NCBI GenBank assembly: GCA_039980455.1 | Contig: JBDXCG010000003.1 | Location: 434,001 to 498,000, forward strand | Reading direction: 5' to 3' | DNA from: CALINF01 sp039980455 | Lineage (GTDB): Bacteria > Pseudomonadota > Gammaproteobacteria > Pseudomonadales > Halieaceae | DNA: 64,000 nucleotides | Shown here: piece after piece, positions 49,703 to 58,240 of the stretch | Layout: each line of letters starts with the position of its first letter | How positions within the stretch are numbered: the stretch's first letter is position 1 | Notes under the pieces: model-generated | Told to the model about the DNA's origin: nothing | What the model saw: only the letters and a program-made list of their open reading frames with translations | Databases searched by the model: none | Translations under genes and position numbers: made by a program

Positions 49703-50818
49703 ATGAGAATTCTTCGTTACTTAACCAAAGACATTCTGATCCATATGGTGGCTGTCAGCTTCGTGTTGCTGGTTATCATCGTCAGTGGTCGATTCGTGAA
49801 GTATCTGGCGGAGGCCGCTGTTGGTGATCTGGCCGCCGAGGTATTGCTGCCTGTCATGCTTTATCGCCTGCCGGGTTTCCTCGAACTCATCATCCCTTTA
49901 GGTCTCTTTCTCGGCATTTTGATGTCGTACGGTCGTCTCTATGCCCAGAGCGAGATGGTCGTGCTCGCGGCGACCGGTGTCGGGCCGTCACGTCTTGCTG
50001 GCTATACTCTGGTATCAGCGGCCATTGTGATGCTGCTTGTTGCGATCTTGAGCCTGGTCGTTACGCCGCTTGGCGCTGCGCGCTCCGAAGCCTTGTTGAA
50101 TGACCCCAGCTCGTCACAGGGGCTGCAGTCCTTGGTGGCCGGCCGCTTCCAAACACGCAAAGCCAGTAAGCTGGTGAGTTATGCCCAGTCTATCGATCCC
50201 CGCAGCGGTGTTATGCAATCAGTTTTTCTCTCTCAGAAGTCCAGTCAGCAGGGTGACCGGCCGCGTATGCTTGTGACAGTCGCGCGAGAAGGCGAGGTGC
50301 TGTTCGATTCCGCTACGGGAGCACGTTATCTGGAGCTGCGTCAGGGCTATCGCTATGTCGGTATGCCGGGCCAGCTGGACTATGAGGTGGTGAGTTTCGA
50401 GCGCTTTGGTGAGCTGATCCCTGAGCCAGAGGGAGGGGTGCGCACGGCAGCCCCGGTCGATGGACGCTCCACTATGCAGTTGTTGAGATCAGCTGCCACT
50501 GAGGATCGTGCAGCGGTTTATTGGCGATTATCGTTACCGCTTATGGTACCTGTGGTAGCTATCCTCGCGCTTTGTCTGAGCAATACTAATCACCGTCGCG
50601 GTCGTTACGTGATGATGGCCCCCGCCTTCTTTATCTATCTGGCCTATTTGATGCTACTGGCGAATGCCCGCAGTGCGGTTGAGGAGGGGCTTGAATTTGC
50701 GACGCTGAGATTCGCGCTAACTCACATCTTATTTTTCTCACTCGCGCTGGCTTTACTGTATGGATCCGCATTGCGGGTTTGGTGGTTGCGCATGGGGCAG
50801 TCCCGTGTTCCGTCTTGA
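49703..50818 (+). CDS. lptF: LPS export ABC transporter permease LptF
   Basis: Protein of 371 residues of the YjgP/YjgQ family, with six membrane helices in two groups of three flanking a periplasmic beta-jellyroll domain (about residues 125-260). It opens RILRYLTKDILIHMVAVSFV. With LptG and the LptB ATPase it extracts LPS from the inner membrane. The lptG start lies inside its last 14 bases. Being first of the pair and divergent from pepA supports the LptF name. Confidence 0.95.
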   Translation: MRILRYLTKDILIHMVAVSFVLLVIIVSGRFVKYLAEAAVGDLAAEVLLPVMLYRLPGFLELIIPLGLFLGILMSYGRLYAQSEMVVLAATGVGPSRLAGYTLVSAAIVMLLVAILSLVVTPLGAARSEALLNDPSSSQGLQSLVAGRFQTRKASKLVSYAQSIDPRSGVMQSVFLSQKSSQQGDRPRMLVTVAREGEVLFDSATGARYLELRQGYRYVGMPGQLDYEVVSFERFGELIPEPEGGVRTAAPVDGRSTMQLLRSAATEDRAAVYWRLSLPLMVPVVAILALCLSNTNHRRGRYVMMAPAFFIYLAYLMLLANARSAVEEGLEFATLRFALTHILFFSLALALLYGSALRVWWLRMGQSRVPS

Positions 50819-51866
50819 CCGTTACGTAGGCAGTACCATTCTCAATGCCGTACTGCTGGTATTACTCATTCTGGTTGGCCTCGATGCCGTTGCAGCGTTT
50901 ATCGACGAGTCCGACAATATCTCTGAATCCTATCGGTTTTTGGACGTGTGCTGGTATGTACTGCGAACTTTGCCTGGCAGGGTTTACGAGTTTATACCTT
51001 TTGCGGCGTTGATAGGCAGCCTCATTGGTCTGGGTCAACTGGCCTCCACGAGCGAGCTGGTGGTTATGCGCGGCGCAGGTGTATCGACGGGTAGGTTGGT
51101 GTGGGTTGTGATGAAGCCGGCCTTAATGGTGGCTCTGGCTGGATTTCTGATTGGGGAACTCCTCGCCCCAAGATTCGAGCAGTTGGCGCAGAGCGGAAGG
51201 GCCATCGCCCAGAACCCAGGGCAGGGTGTTGCAGGCCGCTATGGCATTTGGCACCGGGAAGCGGATACCTTTTTGCATTTTAATGCATTGGAGGCCGATG
51301 GCGCGGTTTATGGAGTGACGTTGCTGCAGTTTGATAATGCCCAGCGCCTGGTTAGTGCGCTGGGCGCTCGCAGGGCGGTGTACCAGGGCGATCACTGGCG
51401 TCTCGAGCAGGTGAATAAAACAGACTTCAACAGCTGGGAGACTCGACGCTCGTCGCTAGAGTCTTTGCGCTGGGATACTAATGTCACGCCAGAGCTGCTC
51501 AGAATGGAGGTAGTTTCACCCGACAAATTACCTCTGGTCGATCTCTATCGATACAGTCGATACCTCATGCAACAGGGGCTCAATGCGGACGATTTTGAGC
51601 TGGCGATGTGGCGCAAGCTTTTACAACCGCTGGCGGTCTCTGGATTGGTTCTGGTGGCTATTTCGTTCATTTTTGGGCCACTACGCGATGGCACGATGGG
51701 CTTGCGGATATTTGCCGGCGTCATTGTGGGAATCGCATTTCGTACCAGCCAAGACTTGTTGGGTCCGGCGAGTCTGGTATTTGGGTTCTCGCCGCTCTAT
51801 GCGGCTCTGGTGCCAATCATTCTGTGCGTCCTGGTCGGCATAGCACTGTTATCTCGAGCGCGGTAG
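50805..51866 (+). CDS. lptG: LPS export ABC transporter permease LptG
   Basis: Permease of 353 residues from the GTG at 50805 (MFRLDRYVGSTILNAVLLV), which overlaps the end of lptF by 14 bases; an ATG at 50760 would add residues that do not resemble the family. It has the same two-times-three helix plan with a periplasmic jellyroll, including LPLVDLYRYSRYLMQQGLNAD. It pairs with LptF in the LPS extractor complex. A convergent RDD gene follows after 14 bases. Confidence 0.95.
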   Translation: MFRLDRYVGSTILNAVLLVLLILVGLDAVAAFIDESDNISESYRFLDVCWYVLRTLPGRVYEFIPFAALIGSLIGLGQLASTSELVVMRGAGVSTGRLVWVVMKPALMVALAGFLIGELLAPRFEQLAQSGRAIAQNPGQGVAGRYGIWHREADTFLHFNALEADGAVYGVTLLQFDNAQRLVSALGARRAVYQGDHWRLEQVNKTDFNSWETRRSSLESLRWDTNVTPELLRMEVVSPDKLPLVDLYRYSRYLMQQGLNADDFELAMWRKLLQPLAVSGLVLVAISFIFGPLRDGTMGLRIFAGVIVGIAFRTSQDLLGPASLVFGFSPLYAALVPIILCVLVGIALLSRAR

Positions 51867-51880
51867 CCAATGCTAGCGCT

Positions 51881-52387
51881 TTACTTGCTGTCTTCGTTAG
51901 ATCCGTCGTTGCCGGAATCGCGTGCTTTTGTCTTGTCGAGCTTGGGCAAGAGAATAAGCTCAGTGCCCGATAGGTAGTCGTGCCAGTAACGATGATTGCG
52001 ATCGACCAGGCACCACAGATAGCCTAGGCCCAAGCAGGCTGCAGAGAGTAGGGCACCGCCACATCGCACTAACGCCTGGCGGGAGTTGGCGGTCTCGCCA
52101 TCGTTGGAGCTAATCAGTTTGATACGCCAGGCCTGCATTCCCAGAGTTTGTCCGCTTTTCAGCCAGAAAGCGCTAAAGAACCCAACGCACGTGAGAAAAG
52201 CGATAGCTTGCACCAGGTGGGGGTTCAGGGATAAGGCGTCCAACGAGCCGCCTGTTAGCTTTAGCAGAGCGCCGTACAACCCCAATGAGATGGCTACGCT
52301 CAACATGATCAAGGGCAGAACCAGCAACGTGTCATAAAGCATTGCAATGAGCCGTCTGGGCAGAGCGGGGTGGACTTGTTGAGTCAT
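51881..52387 (-). CDS. RDD-family membrane protein
   Basis: Protein of 168 residues from the ATG at 52387. It has the RDD pattern: an N-terminal arginine with aspartate (RRLIAMLYDTLLVLP), a GQTLGMQAWRIKLI block and a C-terminal WHDYLSGTELILL, with three to four membrane helices and a short charged cytoplasmic tail. RDD proteins are poorly understood; some act as Na+(Li+)/H+ antiporters. It starts about nine bases after the stop of the motif-repeat protein and is probably co-transcribed with it. Confidence 0.85.
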   Translation of the reverse strand: MTQQVHPALPRRLIAMLYDTLLVLPLIMLSVAISLGLYGALLKLTGGSLDALSLNPHLVQAIAFLTCVGFFSAFWLKSGQTLGMQAWRIKLISSNDGETANSRQALVRCGGALLSAACLGLGYLWCLVDRNHRYWHDYLSGTELILLPKLDKTKARDSGNDGSNEDSK

Positions 52388-52396
52388 CAAAGGGCT

Positions 52397-53239
52397 CTAT
52401 TCGAGGGACAAATGGTCGGTGGCGGGTGCAGACGCGCTGTGTTGGTCACGATACTTTGCTTCCAACAGGTCTGAGCCATCAGGGGCTAGGTCGAGTCCGG
52501 AGAGATCGAGATCGAGAGGTTCGGGGTCGTCTGACGCACAATCGCTGAAGTCAGTGCCCGAAGGCGCTAGGTCGATACTACTGGTGTCGGGCTGTAGCTC
52601 GGCAACACTGCTTTTAAGGTTTGGGATAACCTCGCCCACGGAGCCCATGCTCAGATGGGTGGTGTCTGGGGCAGCCGGTGGCGGCGGTGGCTCGTCGGAC
52701 AATCGGCTGCCGGTGGCAGTGAGCTCGATAGCACTGGTGTCCACATTGGCGGGTTCGACCGCAGGACGTTCTTCCGGCCTGAGTAAGTCCGCACCTGTTG
52801 CGGCCACATCGAATGCGGGGGCGCTCTGATCTGAATCCTCGATATGGTTGTTTACTGAGCTAACTTTGCCAGCAGGCTCGTCGCTTCCTGCGGCGATCGC
52901 TGCGATTCGTTCAGCTTTGGTCAGTTCAGGTGCTGACGGCGGGTTTTGCGCCTGCGTTGCTGGTTGCGTGGTTGAGGCAGTCGATGCGTCAGTTGCGGGT
53001 GTGCTTTCTGGTGCCGCCGTGATGACGGGTTTAGCGCCCGCGTTTTCCATTGCCTTCTTGTACTTCAGGGCAGTGGCTTTATCACAGTTCCGCTTTACGG
53101 CCTGACGTGAACCGCTGAACAGTTTATCGAGAGTGACTGCATCGGCATTGAACAGTTTGCCCAGTTTTGCTCGAACATCAGCCACGTTGTGGCCATCGAG
53201 AACTTCTCCGCTGTAGTGGATGTGATAGCGCTGTTCCAT
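52397..53239 (-). CDS. Protein with N-terminal conserved domain and repeated short acidic motifs
   Basis: Protein of 280 residues, function unknown. Residues 1-72 are a compact domain (YHIHYSGEVLDGHNVADVR, KLGKLFNADAVTLDKLFSG, YKKAMENAGAKPVI) of a type I have seen at the N-terminus of unrelated membrane proteins in gammaproteobacteria. The remainder is low-complexity and disordered, rich in Pro, Ser, Asp and Thr, with a motif of about ten residues repeated four times (see repeat entry). It has no membrane segment, so it is likely cytoplasmic. It is followed by the RDD gene. Confidence 0.65.
   Translation of the reverse strand: MEQRYHIHYSGEVLDGHNVADVRAKLGKLFNADAVTLDKLFSGSRQAVKRNCDKATALKYKKAMENAGAKPVITAAPESTPATDASTASTTQPATQAQNPPSAPELTKAERIAAIAAGSDEPAGKVSSVNNHIEDSDQSAPAFDVAATGADLLRPEERPAVEPANVDTSAIELTATGSRLSDEPPPPPAAPDTTHLSMGSVGEVIPNLKSSVAELQPDTSSIDLAPSGTDFSDCASDDPEPLDLDLSGLDLAPDGSDLLEAKYRDQHSASAPATDHLSLE
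52466..52813 (-). repeat. Four copies of a short acidic motif in the 280-residue protein
   Basis: The translated minus strand has FDVAATGADL (143-152), IELTATGSRL (171-180), IDLAPSGTDF (222-231) and LDLAPDGSDL (249-258). Consensus: hydrophobic, D/E, L/V, A/T, two variable, G, S/A/T, D/R, L/F. Two copies extend to a 16-residue match (DTSAIELTATGSRLSD and DTSSIDLAPSGTDFSD). The spacing is irregular, so these look like short linear binding motifs in a disordered chain and not a folded repeat. Confidence 0.7.
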
Positions 53240-53364
53240 GTCATAGTCCCCGCTTCGGCTACCGTCAGTATATGCGTAGTCCTATGTAGTCTCCAACTAG
53301 CTAGTGTAGTGTTGGTCGCTGAAGTCGCTGGCTTGAGCGACTATTCCACCCGTGTCTAGCAAGG

Positions 53365-53370
53365 TATAAT
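53365..53370 (+). promoter_or_regulatory. -10 hexamer upstream of bolA
   Basis: A perfect TATAAT lies 41 bases before the bolA start. No good -35 hexamer sits 16-18 bases upstream and the preceding TGn is absent, so an activator or another sigma factor may be needed; bolA genes in E. coli use a stationary-phase (RpoS) promoter with weak -35. The promoter assignment is tentative. Confidence 0.4.
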
Positions 53371-53411
53371 TCTGCCCCCCATTTTAGATAGTTGTAGATA
53401 GGAGTTTGGAC

Positions 53412-53750
53412 GTGACGGTTCAGCAGGACATTGAAGCGCGATTGTCCACAGAGTTTACCCCGCAGGTTCTAGAGGTCACGAACGAGAGCCACATGCATTC
53501 GGTGCCATTAGACTCAGAGACGCACTTTCGCGTGGTATTAGTAAGCGACTTGTTTCTCGACATCCGCAAGGTCGCAAGACATCAACATGTTTATAAATTG
53601 TTGAAGGAGCAGCTCGACGGACCGGTTCACGCTCTGGCTTTGCATACCTATACGCCCGGGGAATGGGCGGCTCGTAGTGCGGCTGCCCCTGCGTCACCCG
53701 ACTGTTTGGGTGGCAGCAAGCTTGATCAATCCGGAGAACCCGCCGAATGA
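53412..53750 (+). CDS. bolA: BolA-family protein
   Basis: Protein of 112 residues from the GTG at 53412, seven bases after TAGGAG; a TTG at 53406 is too close to the ribosome site. BolA pattern: EARLSTEFTPQVLEVTNESHMH, HFRVVLVSDLFLDIRKVARHQ, and the conserved histidine in VHALALHTYTPGEW. BolA proteins bind [2Fe-2S] with monothiol glutaredoxins and act in morphology/stress regulation. The stop overlaps trhO by four bases (ATGA). Confidence 0.92.
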   Translation: MTVQQDIEARLSTEFTPQVLEVTNESHMHSVPLDSETHFRVVLVSDLFLDIRKVARHQHVYKLLKEQLDGPVHALALHTYTPGEWAARSAAAPASPDCLGGSKLDQSGEPAE

Positions 53751-54703
53751 CCCAGGTTGTCGTTGCAGCGCTGTATAAGTTCGTGACGCTCGAAGACTAT
53801 GTCGCTTTGCGCGAGCCGTTGTTGGATGTCTGCCGTAAGGCAGAAATCTGTGGCACGTTGTTGCTGGCTCACGAGGGTATTAATGGCACGATCGCGGGCT
53901 CTCGCCAGTCTGTCGACACAGTGCTGGATTACCTGATGGCTGATCCGCGGCTAGCCGACCTTGAACACAAAGAGTCTTTTGATGATCACATGCCGTTTCA
54001 CCGGATGAAGGTCAAACTCAAGCGCGAGATTGTCACCATGGGGGTAGAGGGTATTGACCCCAATAACGTGGTGGGAACTTACGTTGATCCGCGCGACTGG
54101 AATGCGCTGGTAAACGATCCGGATGTCATGGTGATAGACACCCGCAACGATTACGAATGTGGGATTGGCACATTTAAAGGCGCTGTCGACCCCGAAACAA
54201 CGACATTCCGAGACTTTCCTGAGTACGTGCGCACGCATTTAGATACCGGCAAACAAAAAAAGGTTGCCATGTTTTGTACGGGCGGCATCCGCTGCGAAAA
54301 GGCCTCGGCGTTCATGCTAAACGAGGGTTTTGAAGAGGTATATCACTTGCGCGGAGGTATTTTAAAGTATCTCGAAGTGGTGCCCGAGGCAGAAAGCACC
54401 TGGGAAGGCGAATGTTTTGTGTTCGACAATCGCGTTGCGGTGGATCACAAGCTTGAGAAAGGTAGCTATGATCAGTGTTATGGCTGTAGACACCCCATTA
54501 CGGAACAAGATAAGCAGTCGGAGCACTACGAAATGGGTGTTTGCTGTCCGCGCTGCTACGATGACCTGACAGCGGACCAGAAAGCTCGATTTGGCGAACG
54601 CCAGAAGCAAGTTGAGTTGGCTAAAGTTCGCGGTGAGCAACATGTAGGCAGTGCGCCTCCAGCTCGACAAAAAAAACGATCGCCACATCCGGAGACAGAC
54701 TGA
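53747..54703 (+). CDS. trhO: tRNA uridine(34) hydroxylase (rhodanese-related, YceA)
   Basis: Protein of 318 residues of the TrhO/YceA family. The N-domain has GTLLLAHEGINGTIAGSR, then the rhodanese domain with DTRNDYECGIGTFKGA and the active-site loop MFCTGGIRCEKAS; a C-terminal zinc-ribbon-like CYGCRHPI with CCPRCYDD follows. TrhO hydroxylates U34 in certain tRNAs with O2, the first step to mo5U/cmo5U. Coupled to bolA by an ATGA overlap. Confidence 0.95.
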   Translation: MTQVVVAALYKFVTLEDYVALREPLLDVCRKAEICGTLLLAHEGINGTIAGSRQSVDTVLDYLMADPRLADLEHKESFDDHMPFHRMKVKLKREIVTMGVEGIDPNNVVGTYVDPRDWNALVNDPDVMVIDTRNDYECGIGTFKGAVDPETTTFRDFPEYVRTHLDTGKQKKVAMFCTGGIRCEKASAFMLNEGFEEVYHLRGGILKYLEVVPEAESTWEGECFVFDNRVAVDHKLEKGSYDQCYGCRHPITEQDKQSEHYEMGVCCPRCYDDLTADQKARFGERQKQVELAKVRGEQHVGSAPPARQKKRSPHPETD

Positions 54704-54706
54704 ACT

Positions 54707-55066
54707 ATGTTTTTTAAAGTCCCCGAGCAATCTAAAGCCCAGGTGGATACATCTCAGGCGCTGCGACATCTCATGGTGTTTCAGATTAAACTCGCTGCAG
54801 ACGCACTCAGAGACCTCATCCTTAGCCCTGTAAGCCTGGTGGTGTTCGTGCTGGATGTTATTCGCAAGCCGACACTCGAAGACAGCTTGTATCTGCGGTT
54901 GATGCTGCTGGGAAGACAATCAGATCGGGTAATCAACTTGTTTGATGAACATCGAGATGCAGGTCACTTCACCGTTGACGAGGCGGTGGAGGAGCTGGAG
55001 CGTGCCGTCAGGGCGAGGAAGGGCTCGCCCGTACCGACGAAGACCTCAGCGCCAGCAGATGACTAA
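54707..55066 (+). CDS. Small protein of unknown function downstream of trhO
   Basis: Protein of 119 residues, four bases after the trhO stop. One hydrophobic segment of about 18 residues (DLILSPVSLVVFVLDVI) separates an amphipathic N-terminus from a charged helical C-terminus (NLFDEHRDAGHFTVDEAVEELERAVRARK). I recognise no family. The 3' end overlaps the convergent trypsin-like protease gene by 59 bases, an unusually long overlap. Codon pattern and spacing support a real gene. Confidence 0.65.
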   Translation: MFFKVPEQSKAQVDTSQALRHLMVFQIKLAADALRDLILSPVSLVVFVLDVIRKPTLEDSLYLRLMLLGRQSDRVINLFDEHRDAGHFTVDEAVEELERAVRARKGSPVPTKTSAPADD

Positions 55067-55805
55067 CTTCTCCAACGAACCTTGCCGTTGGTACATAGAT
55101 ACTTAGCTGGTCGCTATCGCCCTGCGAGATGATTCCGCGTAATACGGCTTGCCCAGACTCATCCACACTCACGACAGCGCCTCCCGATGCGCCTTTGTAG
55201 GCGAGGCAGTCTGTGCTGACAAAGCGCTTTGTTGTTGTGGTTGCTCTGCAACTAGGGTCATAGGTTAGCAGGGCGCCATCGCGCCCTAAACCCGAGTCGC
55301 CGGAATAACCAGCCATTTGCAATACAGCGTGGTCAGGAAGCACAGAGCGACCCAGCGCGAGCCCCTTTACCTCACTGCTCGGAATCGCCCGCTGCAGTCG
55401 TAAAATAGCCCAGTCCGCATCGATATGACCTCCATCCACCAGCCGTCGAGCGGTCAAAGCAAGTGGCTTTCGGTTCCAAGGTTCAAGCGTGAAAATGATC
55501 GGTTTGCTGAGATCGGAGTAAGCTTCCAGGCAATGCCACGCAGTAACGATCGAATCGGCATATTTGCCCGTTCGACTTGCTATTAGCGTGGCGCTGCAAT
55601 CTTCCCGGTGATGTCTGCGGCGGCCTTCTTCATATTTGATGGTGGGCACCGCCAGCTTGCCCACGGCGTCCAGCCACTGAGGCGCCTGTGCATTTCTTTG
55701 TAGCCGCTTATCTTGAGTCTGCGCGTGCGACACGGATGCATAGGCTACGAGCAGAAGTAGTGCAGGCAGTATCTTAAGTAGATCGAGGTGCCAGCCTGTC
55801 AGCAT
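55008..55805 (-). CDS. Secreted trypsin-like serine protease
   Basis: Protein of 265 residues from the ATG at 55805, with a signal peptide ending at about ASVSHAQ. The catalytic triad is His91 in VTAWHCLEA, Asp129 or Asp131 in GHIDADWAILRL and Ser207 in YKGASGGAVVS. It is a stand-alone chymotrypsin-fold protease without a PDZ domain, in the periplasm or exported. No inhibitor or maturation partner is obvious. The gene is convergent with the trhO-linked small protein and divergent from GST. Confidence 0.85.
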   Translation of the reverse strand: MLTGWHLDLLKILPALLLLVAYASVSHAQTQDKRLQRNAQAPQWLDAVGKLAVPTIKYEEGRRRHHREDCSATLIASRTGKYADSIVTAWHCLEAYSDLSKPIIFTLEPWNRKPLALTARRLVDGGHIDADWAILRLQRAIPSSEVKGLALGRSVLPDHAVLQMAGYSGDSGLGRDGALLTYDPSCRATTTTKRFVSTDCLAYKGASGGAVVSVDESGQAVLRGIISQGDSDQLSIYVPTARFVGEVSHLLALRSSSVRASPSSP

Positions 55806-55906
55806 TTTTCGAACAGTTAATAACAAAGCTTCGCTCGCGGTTGGATTGACCTGTATTGTAAACTCATCATTGAGCAAGCAACAGATTGCGTACGGGAGGC
55901 AGGAAA

Positions 55907-56569
55907 ATGTCAGAAGGCATACAGCTGATAATTGGCAATCGAAACTATTCTTCTTGGTCGTTGCGCGCATGGCTGCCACTGGCCAAAGCGGGTGTCGAAT
56001 TCGAGACGCTTCTGCTACCTCTGGACACGCCAGAGTTCTTTGAGCGAATTGGTGAATATTCTCCGACAGGAAGGGTACCCGTACTCTGGCACGAGGGACG
56101 TTGTATCTGGGACTCACTGGCGATTGGAGAATACGTTAACGAGCAGTTTGCTGATGGGGCGCTGTGGCCGCAAGCCCCCTCCAGTCGCGCATTAGGTCGC
56201 AGTATGTCGGCTGAAATGCATAGCGGATTCAGTACATTACGATCGCGCATGCCCATGAACTGCCGGGCTAGTGGAAGAAAGGTGGAGCATGATGATGCAT
56301 TGAATGCGGACCTCCAGCGCCTGTGGACGTTGTGGTCGGATAGTCTGGACAGCCATCAGGACCACGGGCCGTGGCTGCTGGGGCAATACAGTTTGGTCGA
56401 TGCGATGTTTGCGCCGGTTGTGCTGCGGCTGGGGACCTACGGCATTGAGCCACCGGCAGATCTGCAACCCTATTGTAATGCCGTATTGAACGACGAAACA
56501 CTGTCGAGTTGGCTCGAACTGGCACTGCAGGAGACTTTGATTGTCGAAGCGGACGAGGCGGGCGCCTGA
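55907..56569 (+). CDS. Glutathione S-transferase family protein
   Basis: Protein of 220 residues from the ATG at 55907. The thioredoxin-like N-domain has IIGNRNYSSWSLRAWLPL, the cis-proline block GRVPVLWHEG and IWDSLAIGEYVNEQF; the helical C-domain follows with LLGQYSLVDAMFAPVVLRL. It resembles YfcF/ maleylacetoacetate isomerase-like bacterial GSTs of unclear substrate. The next gene overlaps its 3' end. Confidence 0.88.
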   Translation: MSEGIQLIIGNRNYSSWSLRAWLPLAKAGVEFETLLLPLDTPEFFERIGEYSPTGRVPVLWHEGRCIWDSLAIGEYVNEQFADGALWPQAPSSRALGRSMSAEMHSGFSTLRSRMPMNCRASGRKVEHDDALNADLQRLWTLWSDSLDSHQDHGPWLLGQYSLVDAMFAPVVLRLGTYGIEPPADLQPYCNAVLNDETLSSWLELALQETLIVEADEAGA

Positions 56570-57297
56570 ATCTCACCGAAGCCTATTTGCTGATACCAGT
56601 CGCGCTGTTTGCGTCTACCCTGGCAGGCGCGTTGGGGTTGGGCGGCGGCGTTCTCCTGATAACCCTGATGCCGGGTTTTATTCCCCCTGGGGCCATTCTG
56701 CCGCTGCATGCGGTCACTCAGTTGTCCAGCAATGTGTCGCGCGCAGGGTTTGGGTGGCGCTATATAGACACTACCTTGCTCATTCCCCTCGCGGTGGGCT
56801 CTGCTTTGGGCGCTATAGGGGGTGCCGGAATCTATCAGCGCATAGCGGTTGAATGGTTGCCCGCAGTTATCGGTGTGATTGTGTTGATAGTGCTCTGGGC
56901 GCCTCTGCCCAGGCCTAAAGGGTCGGGAGTGTTTCCTTTGGCCCTGCTAGGTTTCTACCAGACAGGGTTGGGTATGTTAGCAGGGGCCACTGGGCCGCTC
57001 GGAGCCGCAGTGCTTTCAAGGTACAGCACCCAGCGTGACTGGCTGGTGGTGAATACCAGTGTTTACATGACAATGAATCACCTGTTTCGTATTGGTATTT
57101 TTCTGCTGATGGGTTTCGCAATAGGGCCCTGGCTACATTTATTGCTGGGTATGGTTTGTGCGAGTGTTCTCGGTTCATGGCTCGGCACCCGGCTGAGAGC
57201 CTATGTACCACAGGCGAACTTTGAACGCTGGTTCCGTTTTGCCGTTTCGCTACTAGCGATTCGCATGATTGCAATTTCCTTTCTGGAGTCAGTGTGA
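56509..57297 (+). CDS. TauE/SafE-family sulfite exporter / permease
   Basis: Membrane protein of up to 262 residues with about seven or eight helices and the TauE/SafE sequence blocks LAGALGLGGGVLLITLMPG and GMLAGATGPLGAAVLSRYS. The family transports sulfoacetate, sulfite or related anions, but many members are uncharacterised. The start is unclear: TTG at 56509 is the longest in-frame choice but overlaps GST by 61 bases; CTG 56566 or TTG 56587 would avoid most of the overlap. Confidence 0.8.
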   Translation: MARTGTAGDFDCRSGRGGRLNLTEAYLLIPVALFASTLAGALGLGGGVLLITLMPGFIPPGAILPLHAVTQLSSNVSRAGFGWRYIDTTLLIPLAVGSALGAIGGAGIYQRIAVEWLPAVIGVIVLIVLWAPLPRPKGSGVFPLALLGFYQTGLGMLAGATGPLGAAVLSRYSTQRDWLVVNTSVYMTMNHLFRIGIFLLMGFAIGPWLHLLLGMVCASVLGSWLGTRLRAYVPQANFERWFRFAVSLLAIRMIAISFLESV

Positions 57298-57318
57298 ATA
57301 GCCTATGAGCAGCGTGCG

Positions 57319-58236
57319 GTGACGCAGACGCTTACCGACAAACAGCGCGGAACCTTGTTGGGTATTAGTGCTTACCTGATATGGGGATTTGCCGCTTTGT
57401 ACTGGGTGCAAACAGAGCCAGTGGATACTCTGGACCTGCTGGCACATCGGGCATTGTGGTCTGTGCCAGTAGTGGTGGTTTGTTTACTGGCCGTACGCAG
57501 ATTGCGCTCAGCATTGGTTTTGTTTAAGCAGCCGAGAACGGTCGCAATCATGGCGTTGGCCGCAGCATTGGTTGCGACCAACTGGGGTATTTTCATCTGG
57601 TCGGTGACTCACGGGCGCGCGATGGAGGCGAGTCTGGGCTATTTCCTGCTACCACTCGTGAATGTGCTTTTTGGTTTGCTGTTGTTCAAGGAAAAAATAG
57701 ATGGCGCGCAAAAAATAGGTGTAGCTTTCGCGGTCACCGCTGTTGCTCTGCAGTTTGCCTACTACGGCAGTTTTCCGCTTGTCAGTTTGGGAGTGGCGGT
57801 TTCCTTTGGCTTGTATGGTGCTATCCGCAAAGGCGTTGCTGTAGAGTCTATGGAGGGCCTGCTGATGGAAACATTGCTGATGTCACCCATTGCCATCATA
57901 TGGCTCTTTCTTCGGGATGGCGGTGGTCTTGGCCAGCACGGCCCAATGGTAGATATGTTGTTACTAGGCGCCGGTATTATTACAGCGGTGCCATTGCTAA
58001 CCTATGTGTCGGCCAGTCGCCTTCTTCCCCTCACTGCACTGGGGCTTGTGTTTTACATAGGACCGACTGCGCAGTTGATTGTGGCAATTTTTATTTTTGA
58101 TGAGCCGTTTAATCTGGTTCAGATATCTGCGTTTGGCTTGGTATGGTTTGGGCTGTTGATAGTGACTGCCGATGGCTTACGAAGAGCGCGTCAAGTAGCG
58201 CGTCTGCGCACGATAGCGGACGCAGACAGGGAGTAG
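57319..58236 (+). CDS. rarD: EamA-family transporter RarD
   Basis: Protein of 305 residues from the GTG at 57319 (the ATG at 57305 runs into a stop after five codons). Ten membrane helices in two EamA halves; GISAYLIWGFAALYW, AHRALWSVPVV and NWGIFIWSVTHGRAMEASLGYF are the RarD signature, and the second half has YVSASRLLPLTALGLVFYIGPT. RarD proteins are drug/metabolite exporters of unknown natural substrate. The lipoprotein gene follows after four bases. Confidence 0.9.
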   Translation: MTQTLTDKQRGTLLGISAYLIWGFAALYWVQTEPVDTLDLLAHRALWSVPVVVVCLLAVRRLRSALVLFKQPRTVAIMALAAALVATNWGIFIWSVTHGRAMEASLGYFLLPLVNVLFGLLLFKEKIDGAQKIGVAFAVTAVALQFAYYGSFPLVSLGVAVSFGLYGAIRKGVAVESMEGLLMETLLMSPIAIIWLFLRDGGGLGQHGPMVDMLLLGAGIITAVPLLTYVSASRLLPLTALGLVFYIGPTAQLIVAIFIFDEPFNLVQISAFGLVWFGLLIVTADGLRRARQVARLRTIADADRE

Positions 58237-58240
58237 TTTG

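Noticed and set aside
54362..54919. Minus-strand 185-residue frame
   Set aside because: Antisense to trhO and the following small gene, both of which are supported by motifs or spacing.
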